Counted from the first letter of the stretch, positions 9,190 through 17,151 are shown. The stretch: DNA of 64,000 bases from Pseudomonas sp. M47T1 (GCF_000263855.1 NZ_AJWX01000005.1:248001-312000); one strand, 5' to 3'. Made by a program: numbers and translations. The notes: a model not told the origin generated them from the letters alone.

Positions 9190-9540
9190 TCAGCAGCAGG
9201 AGGCTTGGCGCACGGGTCTGTCTTCCATGGCAGCCAGCCGTCCTTGATGGTCGTTAACCCAGGACTGGTGGGCTTGCGTAGTGACATTCAGAACATCCAG
9301 CGCCCACTGTTCAAGCTCAGGATGTAGACGGTAGTAAACCCATTGCCCTTGCCTGCGATCCGCGAGTAACCCGCAGGCACGCAGTTGGGCCAAGTGCCTT
9401 GAAACCTTCGACTGGTTGTCATCCAACGCCCAGATCAACTCGCACACGCACAGCTCGCCCTCAGCCGAAAGCATGAGCATGATCCGAGCGCGGGTTTCGT
9501 CCCCCAGGCATTTGAAGAATGTGTACGGTGCAAGGCTCAT
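9190..9540 (-). CDS. arsR: Arsenic-responsive repressor ArsR
   Basis: 116 residues. The winged helix-turn-helix has [18 protein letters not shown] then [20 protein letters not shown]. The metalloid site GELCVCEL carries C31 and C33, matching the ELCVCDL signature of E. coli-type ArsR. The C-terminus ends in Ala-Ser-Cys-Cys, adding possible thiol ligands. The start at 9540 ([10 protein letters not shown]) matches the family; a longer frame to 9699 would run through the presumed operator. First gene of arsRBCH, expected to repress the operon until arsenite or antimonite binds. Confidence 0.95.
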   Translation of the reverse strand: MSLAPYTFFKCLGDETRARIMLMLSAEGELCVCELIWALDDNQSKVSRHLAQLRACGLLADRRQGQWVYYRLHPELEQWALDVLNVTTQAHQSWVNDHQGRLAAMEDRPVRQASCC

Positions 9541-9954
9541 TATCAGCCGCTCTGAATATGTGAATAACCGAATATCCAGATTTAACCACATGTAGCTTGC
9601 TTGTACAAATGCCTCGCTCAGGGAGTTGAGGGCCTTGATATCAATGCCCACAAGCAGATCATGGGGCAGAGAACTGCTTGATCGGCCGTTATCGGCCAAG
9701 TTCCGCCTGTGCTAGCTAGCAGTCGTGGGTCGATTCTGCCTACCGTAATCGACCTAGGGAATCTCCGAACAAGTCCCCAAAAAGGGTGCTGAGCATCGTC
9801 GCCGCCGACAAGGACATGAGCCAGTACCTGGTCAGCCAGTCGCCGGCCCGCTACCGCCTCTTCTGTATGGCGGAAAAACCTGCCGTCTGTGACTACAAAC
9901 CAACGCTGCCCGCTTGCTACCGTACCCAGCTTCCTACTTCGAATGGACTGCGCC
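9541..9954. other. Non-coding gap upstream of arsR with inverted repeats
   Basis: Besides the arsR control region, this holds a perfect inverted repeat GGTCGATT (9728-9735) and AATCGACC (9747-9754), and GGCCG-TTAT-CGGCC near 9682-9695. No convincing gene is present; open frames here have no family features. The inverted repeats and GC change suggest a scar of past insertion, but no element was identified. Confidence 0.45.
9554..9575. promoter_or_regulatory. Candidate ArsR operator: three GAATA repeats
   Basis: Three GAATA units start at 9554, 9562 and 9570 on the plus strand, 8 bases apart, immediately upstream of the arsR start codon (14 bases away). AT-rich half-sites in this position suit an ArsR operator overlapping the promoter. 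The sequence call is direct, the function inferred. Confidence 0.5.
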
Positions 9955-10746
9955 ATGCGCCTCAAGCTCTACCAGATCGACGCGTTCACTTCCCAAGTCT
10001 TCTCCGGTAGCCCCGCAGCCGTGGTGCCGCTGGAAACCTGGCTGCCGGCGGCAACCATGCAGGCGATCGCCATCGAGAATTCGTTGCCGGAAACGGCGTT
10101 CTTCGTGCGCAACGCCAAAGGGCAATATGAAATTCGCTGGTTCTCGCCGCTCACTGAAATCGATTTTTGCGGCCATGCAACGCTGGCCAGTGCGTTCGTG
10201 CTTTTCAACCAGTCGAATGCGCCGCAAGCGGTCACTTTCTGGGCTAAGGCGGTCGGCGAGATTCCGGTGCAGCAACTGCCTGACGGCAAAATTGAGCTGA
10301 ATTTCCCCGATCGCACACCGCGCCCCCTGGCTGATGTCCCTGCGCAATTGCTGGAAGGGTTGTCGATCGAGCCGGTGGAGTATTGGGTGAACCCGCAGGC
10401 GTACTTTGCCGTATACGCCAGCCAGCAGCAGGTCGAAGCCGTGGTGCCCCGGCTGGACAAGCTGGTGGAGCTAGGCCCGCTGGATGTGGTGGTCACTGCG
10501 CCGGGAGTGCAGCACGACTTTGCTTCGCGCTACTTCTGGCCGGCGAACGGAGGGGCCGAAGACCCCGTGACCGGCTCTATCCATGCCGGCCTGGCGCCTT
10601 ACTGGGCGAAGCGTTTGAGCAAGGCGCGACTGTCGGCGTTGCAGGCCTCCGAGCGCGGCGGTGTGCTGGACTGCCGGGTAGCTGACGGGCGCGTGTTCGT
10701 GGCGGGGAATGCCGTGCAGTATCTGGAAGGGATTATCAGCCTCTGA
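9955..10746 (+). CDS. PhzF-family isomerase-like protein
   Basis: 263 residues with the two-lobed PhzF/diaminopimelate-epimerase-like fold: YQIDAFTSQVFSGSPAAVVPLE at the N-terminus, ENSLPETAFFV (the family glutamate), IRWFSPLTEIDFCGHATLASA, and in the second half PGVQHDFASRYFWPANGGAEDPVTGSIHAGLAPYWAKRL. The start at 9955 (MRLKLYQIDAF) is the family-typical one. PhzF itself isomerises DHHA in phenazine synthesis, but there are no other phz genes here, so this is one of the common orphan homologues of unknown substrate. It stands alone between the ars operon and an HxlR gene. Confidence 0.9.
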   Translation: MRLKLYQIDAFTSQVFSGSPAAVVPLETWLPAATMQAIAIENSLPETAFFVRNAKGQYEIRWFSPLTEIDFCGHATLASAFVLFNQSNAPQAVTFWAKAVGEIPVQQLPDGKIELNFPDRTPRPLADVPAQLLEGLSIEPVEYWVNPQAYFAVYASQQQVEAVVPRLDKLVELGPLDVVVTAPGVQHDFASRYFWPANGGAEDPVTGSIHAGLAPYWAKRLSKARLSALQASERGGVLDCRVADGRVFVAGNAVQYLEGIISL

Positions 10747-10779
10747 CCTCGCCGACTCGCGCTGTCCGTGACGGGCAGT

Positions 10780-10809
10780 TATCGGCCAGAAGCAGTCAGT
10801 GGACATTCG
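10780..10809. repeat. Dispersed 'GACTGCTTCTGGCCGA' repeat, copy A
   Basis: The reverse strand reads CACTGACTGCTTCTGGCCGA. Related copies lie at 12869-12892 and 13012-13033, all in gaps of the accessory-looking first 13.3 kb. No coding capacity. Confidence 0.6.
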
Positions 10810-10917
10810 AGAAATACCGCAACGTTCCCACTAGCCCCTGCACCCTCAGATGCAGTCCGTGGGAAGCAGGCCTGCCGCGATCTGGCGCATGCCGACCTCT
10901 CCCCCCGCCACTAGCGC

Positions 10918-11292
10918 TTAGACCTCCTGCTCAGCAAGGGCATCACGCTCAGCGAAGATCCTCGCCATTTCAGCGGCGTTCCGGGTTCCCCAACTGCATA
11001 GGGGAAGAATCGCCTCCGACAAACTGCTACCCAGTGGGGTCAGCGTGTAGTCCACGCGCGGTGGCACTTCCCGGTAGTCATTGCGGGCCAACACGCGGTC
11101 ACATTCAAGATCCTTCAGCTGCTGAATCAGCACTTTGTCGCTGACGCCTGGGATCAAGCGTTTCAACTCGCCATAGCGTTTCGAACCATCGCGCAGAAAA
11201 AAAAGGATCAGTGGTTTCCACTTGCCCGAAATGACGCGCAGTGTGGCGTTGAGCCCGCAACCGGTACCGCAAACTTCATCAGATGTGGTCAT
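10918..11292 (-). CDS. HxlR-family transcriptional regulator
   Basis: 124 residues with CGLNATLRVISGKWKPLILFFL at the start (the conserved HxlR Cys plus GKW helix), RYGELKRLIPGVSDKVLIQQLKDLE as recognition region and REVPPRVDYTLTPLGSSL as the wing. Cys residues near the N-terminus are often redox-sensing in this family. It is divergent from the SDR gene at 11405-12139. An 8-bp inverted repeat straddles its own start codon (11291-11336), which suggests auto-repression together with control of the SDR. Confidence 0.93.
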   Translation of the reverse strand: MTTSDEVCGTGCGLNATLRVISGKWKPLILFFLRDGSKRYGELKRLIPGVSDKVLIQQLKDLECDRVLARNDYREVPPRVDYTLTPLGSSLSEAILPLCSWGTRNAAEMARIFAERDALAEQEV

Positions 11293-11336
11293 AACCTACC
11301 TACTTACCAAAAGGTGCATACTTGTCCTTAGGTTAT
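11291..11336. promoter_or_regulatory. HxlR-type operator between regulator and SDR
   Basis: Perfect inverted repeat ATAACCTA (11291-11298) and TAGGTTAT (11329-11336), with two further related TACTT half-sites (TACTTACC and TACTTGTC) between the arms. The left arm overlaps the HxlR start codon; the right arm lies about 70 bases before the SDR start. Confidence 0.6.
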
Positions 11337-11404
11337 CAGGAATGCATCCTTGTTCTCAAGCAAGCAGTTTCGCTTGCATCTACCCGCAATCGAGGATGCA
11401 CAAC

Positions 11405-12139
11405 ATGACCAGACTCAATGGCAAGACCGCCGTGATCACCGGCGGCGCTACCGGCATCGGCCGCGCGGCGGCGAAGCGGTTTATCGAGGAAGGCGCTTTC
11501 GTCTTCATCTTCGGCCGCCGGCAGCAGGCGCTGGACGCTGCAGTGGCAGAGTTGGGGCCCAATGCCCGAGCGGTAAAAGGATCGGTTTCCAATGAGGCCG
11601 ATCTCGGCCGGCTCTACGCAGCGGTTAAAGCCGAACGCGGAACCCTCGACATCGTCTTCGCCAATGCCGGCGCTGGCAGCCCACTGCCGCTTGGCAAGAT
11701 CACCGCCGAGCACATTGACGAAGCCTTTGATACCAACGTCAAGGGGACCATCTTCACGGTTCAGCAGGCACTGCCGCTGATGGGCCCAGGTAGTTCGATC
11801 ATCCTCACCGGTTCGAGCGCCGACACCACCGGTGCCCCGGGATTCACCGCCTACAGCGCAAGCAAGGCAGCCGTGCGCAATCTTGCCCGGACCTGGGCTG
11901 AGGATTTGAAGGGCACGGGCATCCGCGTCAATGTGCTCTCCCCTGGCGCGACGGCGACCGAACTGGCCAAGCAAGCGTTGGGCGAAGAAGGTCAGAAAGC
12001 CTACGGTGCAATGACTCCGCTCCAGCGCATGGCCGAGCCGGCGGAAATTGGAGCCGTGGCTGCGTTTCTCGCGTCGTCGGACAGCAGCTTCATGACCGCC
12101 AGCGAAGTCGCCGTCGACGGCGGCCTGGCGCAACTTTAA
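11405..12139 (+). CDS. Short-chain dehydrogenase/reductase (SDR)
   Basis: 244 residues, classical SDR. The NAD(P) motif is TGGATGIGRAAAKRF, followed by NAGAG, catalytic Ser in ILTGSSA, catalytic YSASKAA (Tyr-x3-Lys), and the C-terminal PLQRMAEPAEIGAVAAFLAS...VAVDGGLAQL. FGRR after strand 2 suggests NADPH preference. The start at 11405 is chosen because a GAGG ribosome site at 11392 is too close to the alternative ATG at 11396. It is controlled with the divergent HxlR gene and followed 61 bases later by another NADP-binding protein. The substrate is unknown. Confidence 0.92.
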   Translation: MTRLNGKTAVITGGATGIGRAAAKRFIEEGAFVFIFGRRQQALDAAVAELGPNARAVKGSVSNEADLGRLYAAVKAERGTLDIVFANAGAGSPLPLGKITAEHIDEAFDTNVKGTIFTVQQALPLMGPGSSIILTGSSADTTGAPGFTAYSASKAAVRNLARTWAEDLKGTGIRVNVLSPGATATELAKQALGEEGQKAYGAMTPLQRMAEPAEIGAVAAFLASSDSSFMTASEVAVDGGLAQL

Positions 12140-12200
12140 ACCGCTGCGCGCGACCTTCTTTCCATCATTCGTCGGGTGCGGTAAATCCGAAAGGAATAGT

Positions 12201-12800
12201 ATGAGCTACGCAATTATCGGCTTTGGCAAAATCGGCCATGCCCTGGCAAAGGCGTTTGCCCGCAAAGGCATCGACGTAGCCGTGGCAGCCACTCGCAGGC
12301 CTGAAAACCTTGCAGCCGATGCGGCTGCTATCGGGCCGACGATCATTCCAAAAACGCTGACCGACGCCGTCAGCGCGGACATCATCTTTCTTGCTGTGCG
12401 TTTTGAGTCCCATCTGGATGTCGCGAAGGCGCTGCCAACCTGGAAGGGAAAGACCGTCATCGATGTGACGAATGCGTATGGCGTATCGCCTGAAGAACTG
12501 GGTGGCGAGCCATCGTCCAAGGCCGTCGCTCAGGCGTTTACGGGCGCAAGATTGGTCAAGGGGTTCAACCATTTGGGCTCAAATGTCCTTGAACAGGATC
12601 CGACCGTGCAGGGTGGCCGAAGAGTCGTCTTCTTAGCCAGCGACGATGACGCTGCGGCAGAGGAAATCGGTTCGCTTGCCGAAACCCTCGGCTTCGCACC
12701 GATCAAACTGGGAGGGCTTTCGGAAGGTGGACTGCTTGTGCAAGCGCGGGGCAATAGCTGGGGTCCATTGATCTTTAAGGATCTGGTCAAACCAAACTGA
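12201..12800 (+). CDS. NADPH-dependent F420 reductase-like NAD(P)-binding protein
   Basis: 199 residues. The N-terminal Rossmann motif IIGFGKIGHALAKAFARKG and AATRR suggest NADP binding, followed by ADIIFLAVRFESHLDVAKAL and TVIDVTNAYG; LVKGFNHLGSNVL and GRRVVFLASDD match the family of F420-dependent NADP reductase-like proteins common in bacteria that lack F420. The actual reaction in Pseudomonas is unknown. It probably forms a transcription unit with the preceding SDR gene, being co-oriented 61 bases downstream with its own AAGGAA ribosome site. Confidence 0.88.
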   Translation: MSYAIIGFGKIGHALAKAFARKGIDVAVAATRRPENLAADAAAIGPTIIPKTLTDAVSADIIFLAVRFESHLDVAKALPTWKGKTVIDVTNAYGVSPEELGGEPSSKAVAQAFTGARLVKGFNHLGSNVLEQDPTVQGGRRVVFLASDDDAAAEEIGSLAETLGFAPIKLGGLSEGGLLVQARGNSWGPLIFKDLVKPN

Positions 12801-12868
12801 GCAATGGATTAGATCGCTGCCAGCGGCGAATACAATCACCCGCGGTTGACAAGTGATATGAGCGTCGC

Positions 12869-12892
12869 CACTGACTGCTGTCGGCCAGTTAC
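12869..12892. repeat. Dispersed repeat, copy B
   Basis: Reads CACTGACTGCTGTCGGCCAG on the plus strand. It shares CACTGACTGCT and GGCC with copy A (which is in the opposite orientation) at the same spacing. Confidence 0.5.
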
Positions 12893-13011
12893 TTTCCTTC
12901 GCTAACAAGCGTTTCGTCGATGTTGTCCGCACGATGGACATTTTTGAGAGGATGCCGGCCAGAGGCCAGCGAGCGGGTGACGCTTTGGGTCGAAAGACAT
13001 CACTCCCGAGC

Positions 13012-13033
13012 GGCTGCTTCTGGCCGAAAGCGG
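13012..13033. repeat. Dispersed repeat, copy C
   Basis: Reads GGCTGCTTCTGGCCGAAAGC on the plus strand, sharing GCTGCTTCTGGCCGA almost exactly with the reverse strand of copy A (CTGCTTCTGGCCGAT). Confidence 0.5.
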
Positions 13034-13093
13034 TACGTTACGAAAGGTTTGGTCACGATCATTGGCAGCTTCGTCAACACGCGAGGAGCTTCA

Positions 13094-13180
13094 ATGGTCA
13101 AGCCAACACCCGATCCCCCCAATGCAACCTGCCGTCCGCGTCCGGCGAACAGCCCCACCTTCCAGACCAGCGCCGCTTGA
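13094..13180 (+). pseudogene. Broken small gene with DUF6124-like start
   Basis: An ATG seven bases after a strong GAGGAG ribosome site encodes only 28 residues (MVKPTPDPPNATCRPRPANS...). The opening MVKPTPDPP resembles the N-terminus of the small DUF6124 proteins of Pseudomonas (from memory, typically about 100-120 residues). A different frame stays open past the stop to 13277. A good ribosome site with a family-like start and an early stop suggests a frameshifted gene; a genuine 28-residue peptide is the alternative. Confidence 0.35.
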
Positions 13181-13337
13181 CGCCACACCAACCCTGGCCT
13201 TGAATCCTGTCTACGCTGGATTCCTGGTCAGCGCGCCGCCCCCAACCAAGGTGCCTGGCGCTGTTTGCAGCCTGTAGGCCATGTGATTGTCGGGGTTTGT
13301 GAACGGTCGCCCGCTTGGCGGGTGAGAGGATCTTGCC

Positions 13338-14858
13338 ATGGCTAATCTAGTGATCTGCTGCGACGGTACCTGGAATACCCCCGACCAACTCGACCAGGGC
13401 GTGCCGGCGCCCACCAATGTGGTGCGGCTGTTCAATGCCGTGGCGAGCAGCGACGCCAACAGCGTGCCACAGAACACCTATTACCACCCTGGCGTGGGTA
13501 CCGACGGCACCTGGTGGGACAAGGCCGTGGGCGGCGGCACCGGTGCGGGGCTCGACAACAACATCATGAGCGCCTACCAGAAGCTCTGTTACTGCTACCA
13601 GCCGGGCGACGCCATTTACCTGTTCGGCTTCAGCCGCGGTGCCTATACGGTGCGCAGCCTGGCGGGGTTTATGGCGTGCTGCGGGCTGTTGCAACTGACC
13701 GGGCTGCAAACGGCCGATGTATGGGCACGCATCCAGACGCTGCTCACGTTTGGCTACCGGCGCAAAACTGAACACCGCGTGGACTGGGATTCACGCGGCT
13801 GGGCGTTTCACAACAAGGCTTTCGAGGCGATACCCATTCATTTTATCGGTGTGTGGGACACCGTGGGCGCACTGGGTATTCCAGACGACATGGCGTTGCT
13901 GAGCCTGCTCGACAACCGTGACCGCTACACCTTTCACGACACCACCCTGCACCCATCGGTCAAACAGGCGCGCCATGCATTGGCCATGGACGAGCGCCGC
14001 GCCTCCTTCCAACCCACGCTGTGGAGCGTCCCCGCACCGGCAGGTACGGACCTCAAGCAGGTCTGGTTTCCCGGGGTGCACTGCGACGTGGGTGGCGGCT
14101 ACCGCGAATGCGGGCTGGCCAATGGTGCGTTGGTGTGGATGCTGGGCGAAGCCGGTCAGGCCGGATTGGTTTTTGACGCAAGCGTGATGCAGCAGATCAA
14201 GCCAGACATCTACGACACCCTGCACGACTCGTGCACCGGCGTGTTCAGCGTGCTGGCGACCCAGCCACGCAGCGTGCCTGACATGGCCACGCAGGCGGGT
14301 CAGTTCGACGGTTCGGCGCTGGCCCGGCAGAAAAATCCGCCCATCACCCAATCGCCGTACCGCAAGGCGCGCGTGCTGGTACCGCCGCCGCTGGTGCTGG
14401 ATGTTTCCGCCTGCCTGGCGTGGAACGAAACCGGCGTGTGGCTCAACGGGGGCACCGCGTATACCTTCCGCGCCAGCGGTGAGTGGCTGGACGGCTCGGT
14501 AGTGTGCGACCCGGCCGGGCCCGTGAGTGGCCATTTTCAAGCGGGGGAATTGGCTTACCTGGCCGGTAATGCGCTGGGCACGCTGGACACCTGGTACGGC
14601 AAGCTGTTTCACAACAGCGATGCGAATTTCTACTTCACTCGCCGTCATGAAGACTACCCCTGGTTCAGCCTGGTGGGTGCCATTGCCAACAGCGACGGGG
14701 TCGATGCCAAAGGCGTCCTGCTCAAGCCCGAGGCCTTTCTGATCGGGCAGGGGGGCACGTATACGCCGAAGCGCTCGGGGTATCTGTATGTGTATGCCAA
14801 TGATGCGTGGAATTGTTATAGGAATAACAAGGGGCATGTGGCGTTGACGATTCAGTGA
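13338..14858 (+). CDS. DUF2235 alpha/beta hydrolase with C-terminal LecA-like domain
   Basis: 506 residues. Residues ~1-330 form a DUF2235 (T6SS Tle1-like) hydrolase: NLVICCDGTWN at the N-terminus, nucleophile elbow GFSRGAY with S99, GVWDTVGALG, and VWFPGVHCDVGGGY, giving a Ser/Asp/His triad. Residues ~355-506 resemble the PA-IL/LecA carbohydrate-binding fold: WNETGVWLNGGTAYTFRASG, EWLDGS, LIGQGGTYTPKRSGYLYVYANDAWNCYRNNKGHVALTIQ. No signal peptide is seen. It stands alone, with no vgrG, tap or immunity gene adjacent. It may be a lipase targeted by a sugar-binding module; the effector role is unproven. The DUF2235 call is firm, the lectin call moderate. Confidence 0.85.
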   Translation: MANLVICCDGTWNTPDQLDQGVPAPTNVVRLFNAVASSDANSVPQNTYYHPGVGTDGTWWDKAVGGGTGAGLDNNIMSAYQKLCYCYQPGDAIYLFGFSRGAYTVRSLAGFMACCGLLQLTGLQTADVWARIQTLLTFGYRRKTEHRVDWDSRGWAFHNKAFEAIPIHFIGVWDTVGALGIPDDMALLSLLDNRDRYTFHDTTLHPSVKQARHALAMDERRASFQPTLWSVPAPAGTDLKQVWFPGVHCDVGGGYRECGLANGALVWMLGEAGQAGLVFDASVMQQIKPDIYDTLHDSCTGVFSVLATQPRSVPDMATQAGQFDGSALARQKNPPITQSPYRKARVLVPPPLVLDVSACLAWNETGVWLNGGTAYTFRASGEWLDGSVVCDPAGPVSGHFQAGELAYLAGNALGTLDTWYGKLFHNSDANFYFTRRHEDYPWFSLVGAIANSDGVDAKGVLLKPEAFLIGQGGTYTPKRSGYLYVYANDAWNCYRNNKGHVALTIQ

Positions 14859-14994
14859 CCCACCACCACTTATCGCCTTTCACATCGCCAAACAGTTTCT
14901 ATACTGACCCCGCTTGGAAGTCGCGTTGGTTCAAAGCAGCAAGCATGACAAGGAACCGAGGGTATATCGCTTTCGCGAGCCCCGAATAGGCGTT

Positions 14995-15352
14995 ATGAGT
15001 ATGTTGACTGCCTTGAGAAATACAGCGCTATTTTCGATACTGCTGTGCAACGGTGCCCTGGCGGCCGAAGCCGATCACCACGCACCGCTATTGACGTAAG
15101 AGGGCCAGAACCCTTGAAGCCCTGCACACCGAGAAAGGCTCGAGCCTGTCCAATCATGAGATTGTGGCCAACCCCGGTGGCCAGGATTTCACCCTGCATT
15201 TCGGCAATCCCGATACCTGTGGCAAGGACGCAAAAAAACTGCTGGTTGCGCCAACCGACCATTGGACGCTGGCCTTGCGCGTCTAAATGCCCGACACGTC
15301 GGTCCAGCACAACGAATACAAACTGCCAGAACCAACACCCATTCCCCATTGA
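14995..15352 (+). pseudogene. Remnant of exported DUF1254/DUF1214-like protein
   Basis: An ATG at 14995 opens a signal-peptide-like sequence (LTALRNTALFSILLCNGALA-AEADHH) that stops at 15099. From 15116, in another frame, comes a segment resembling the C-terminal part of DUF1214: NPGGQDFTLHFGNPDTCGKDAKKLLVAPTDHWTLALRV, stop, then MPDTSVQHNEYKLPEPTPIPH. In intact relatives the stop position would be a tyrosine or similar (LRVY/LRLY-x-P). The central several hundred residues are missing. The family name is from pattern memory and moderate; the decayed state is clear. Confidence 0.55.
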
Positions 15353-15477
15353 TTGGCTCGCATCACGGTAGCGGTCTTTGCGCCCACACAGCACCGGATT
15401 CATCGCCCCGGCGGGTCGCTGGCTTGCCAGCCCCCGCTGGGGCGGGCGAAGCGTCTGCGCCACATCGCGCAAGCGCC

Positions 15478-16245
15478 CTACTCGCCCGACCGCGCCGCCG
15501 CCATCTGGTCGTTGAAGTTCTTGAAGAACTCCGCGTAGCCGCCGTTTACTTCGGCATAACGCAACGGTTTCACGCGTTCCACCAGGATCTCCTCGGCGTC
15601 GGGCGAGTGTTGAAAGATCCCCATCACTTCGTCGATAAAGTCCTTCAGCGGCATGGCGTGGGGGTCGTTGGCCTGGCGTTCGCCCATCAGTTCGGTCTGC
15701 ACATAGGGCGGTGCCAATTCGTGGACTTTCACCACGGTGTCCTTGAGCTGATAGCGCAGCGATTGACTGTAGGAGTGCACGGCGGCCTTGGTCGCGCAGT
15801 AGCTGGGCGTCAGCGCCAGCGGCACGAAGGCCAGGCCCGAGGACACGGTGACGATGGCAGCGTGGGGCTGTTTGAGAAAGTGCGGCAACAGCAGGCCGTC
15901 CAGGCGGATGGGGCCAACCAGGTTGGTGGCAACGGTGGCGTCGAGTTCGGTGGCGCCGGCGCGCAGGGATTCACCGCGCATGATGCCGGCGCTGTGAATG
16001 ACGGCGTTGAGTGTCGGGTAGTCGACGATCAATTGCTCGGCCACCCGTTTCGAGGCGGCCGCGTCGCTGGTGTCGAGCACCACATAATTCAGGCCCGGGT
16101 TGGCGTCGGCCACTTCCTTGAGTACCGACTCCCGGCGCCCGGCAATGATCACTTCGTTGCCCAGCGCCAGGAACGCTTCGGCAAGCGCGCGGCCAATGCC
16201 GCTGCCCCCACCGGTGACCAATAGGGTATTACCTGTGATGTGCAT
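15478..16245 (-). CDS. SDR family oxidoreductase (DltE-like)
   Basis: 255 residues. It has the cofactor motif TGGGSGIGRALAEAFLALG, IIAGRR, NAVIHSAGIMRGE, catalytic VTVSSGLAFVP and YCATKAAVHSYSQSL, then VHELAPPYVQTEL. It belongs to the DltE/YdfG-like SDR group that often carries no known substrate. It is divergent from the HxlR regulator at 16380-16865 across a 134-base gap, so it is likely the regulator's target. Confidence 0.9.
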   Translation of the reverse strand: MHITGNTLLVTGGGSGIGRALAEAFLALGNEVIIAGRRESVLKEVADANPGLNYVVLDTSDAAASKRVAEQLIVDYPTLNAVIHSAGIMRGESLRAGATELDATVATNLVGPIRLDGLLLPHFLKQPHAAIVTVSSGLAFVPLALTPSYCATKAAVHSYSQSLRYQLKDTVVKVHELAPPYVQTELMGERQANDPHAMPLKDFIDEVMGIFQHSPDAEEILVERVKPLRYAEVNGGYAEFFKNFNDQMAAARSGE

Positions 16246-16379
16246 AGCGTGTCTCCAATGGGGGTGGTGAACAAGGAGGCGCCCGGTGCCGGGCGACTTG
16301 ATCTACCATAGGAGCAACAGGGGCGTTGGGGAAGTAGGCGCCCGAAAGTGCCGTACTTACCCGCAGGAAACCATGGCCC

Positions 16380-16865
16380 ATGAACGATCCACTGCAAGCC
16401 GTCACCCGCGCCCCTCAATGGCCTTATGGCGCAGAGGCGCGTGACCCCGAACTGGATGAACTGGTGCGCGAGATCATCGGCCGCATTGCCGACAAATGGA
16501 CGATGCTGGTGATCGAGGCCTTGGCCGAACACGGCTGCCTGCGCTTCACCCAACTGACCGCCAAGGTAGGCGGCGTCAGCCAGAAAATGTTGACCAAGAC
16601 CGTGCGCCAGATGGAGGCCGACGGCTTACTGGTGCGAACCGTGTACCCGCAGGTGCCACCGAAGGTGGAATACCGCCTGACGGAGATGGGCATGAGCCTG
16701 GGGGAAGCGTTTTGTGGCGTGTGGTTGTGGGCTGAGCGGCATCGACAAAGCATCGAGGCCGCGCGGCAGGCTTACCAGGCACAGGCTGCGGCTAGCGGGG
16801 GCAGTGGCAACGCCGATGCCGCTGCGGCCCGCCTGTCTGGCACGCTACCGGTACATTCGCATTGA
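16380..16865 (+). CDS. HxlR-family transcriptional regulator
   Basis: 161 residues. The wHTH core REIIGRIADKWTMLVIEALAEHGCLRFTQLTAKVGGVSQKMLTKTVRQMEADGLL with wing VYPQVPPKVEYRLTEMGMSL is diagnostic. A ~30-residue extension at each end (N-terminal up to LDELV, C-terminal Ala-rich after ARQAYQ) is longer than most HxlR proteins and low in complexity. Divergent from the SDR gene at 15478-16245, its likely target. The gap contains GCCCGG-TG-CCGGGC at 16281-16294. Confidence 0.9.
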   Translation: MNDPLQAVTRAPQWPYGAEARDPELDELVREIIGRIADKWTMLVIEALAEHGCLRFTQLTAKVGGVSQKMLTKTVRQMEADGLLVRTVYPQVPPKVEYRLTEMGMSLGEAFCGVWLWAERHRQSIEAARQAYQAQAAASGGSGNADAAAARLSGTLPVHSH

Positions 16866-16935
16866 CCTGGGCGTTTAAGACCGCTCGGTCCACCTCATTC
16901 GCAGGCCCGCTGTAGCGGCAGGGCGGCCACCCGTC

Positions 16936-17025
16936 GCCTGGCTGCGCAACGGTCCGCAGGGCCTTCGGCGGTGTCATGTCGATCGCGGGCCCGCTGTGCG
17001 CCCCTTCGCAGCCTGGCGGCAGCTC
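16936..17025 (-). repeat. ~90-bp intergenic repeat, copy 1 (inverted relative to copy 2)
   Basis: The reverse complement aligns along its whole length with 19822-19917: both share GCTGCCGCCAGG, GCGAAGG, GCACAGCGGGCCCGCGATC, ACATGACAC, CTGCGGACC and GCAGCC. The copies bracket the HPP-MarR-OprB block in opposite orientation. No ORF. Confidence 0.75.
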
Positions 17026-17151
17026 CAGGGGTGTTGAAGGCGCGGCGCCGGTGACGCGGCCCTTGGTGGCTGGTACGCGTGCAAAACACCTGACCTGATA
17101 CATCACGTCATGATATAAAAACGGTGGTTTCTCTGACTTTGGTAGCTGCTC

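Larger units (their letters stand above)
12801..13337. other. 537-base gap with short repeats and one broken small gene
   Basis: Contains two related copies of a dispersed repeat (12869-12892, 13012-13033) and a short ORF with a strong ribosome site (13094-13180). It also marks the approximate border between the less GC-rich first part of the window and the GC-rich remainder. Confidence 0.6.

Noticed and set aside
9755..9800. Sequence near 9758 resembling an insertion sequence terminus
   Set aside because: Only a short, remembered resemblance with no matching second end or transposase fragment; not enough to name an element.
9786..10010. Small frame preceding the PhzF-like gene
   Set aside because: No ribosome site, no family features, and it overlaps the PhzF-like start.
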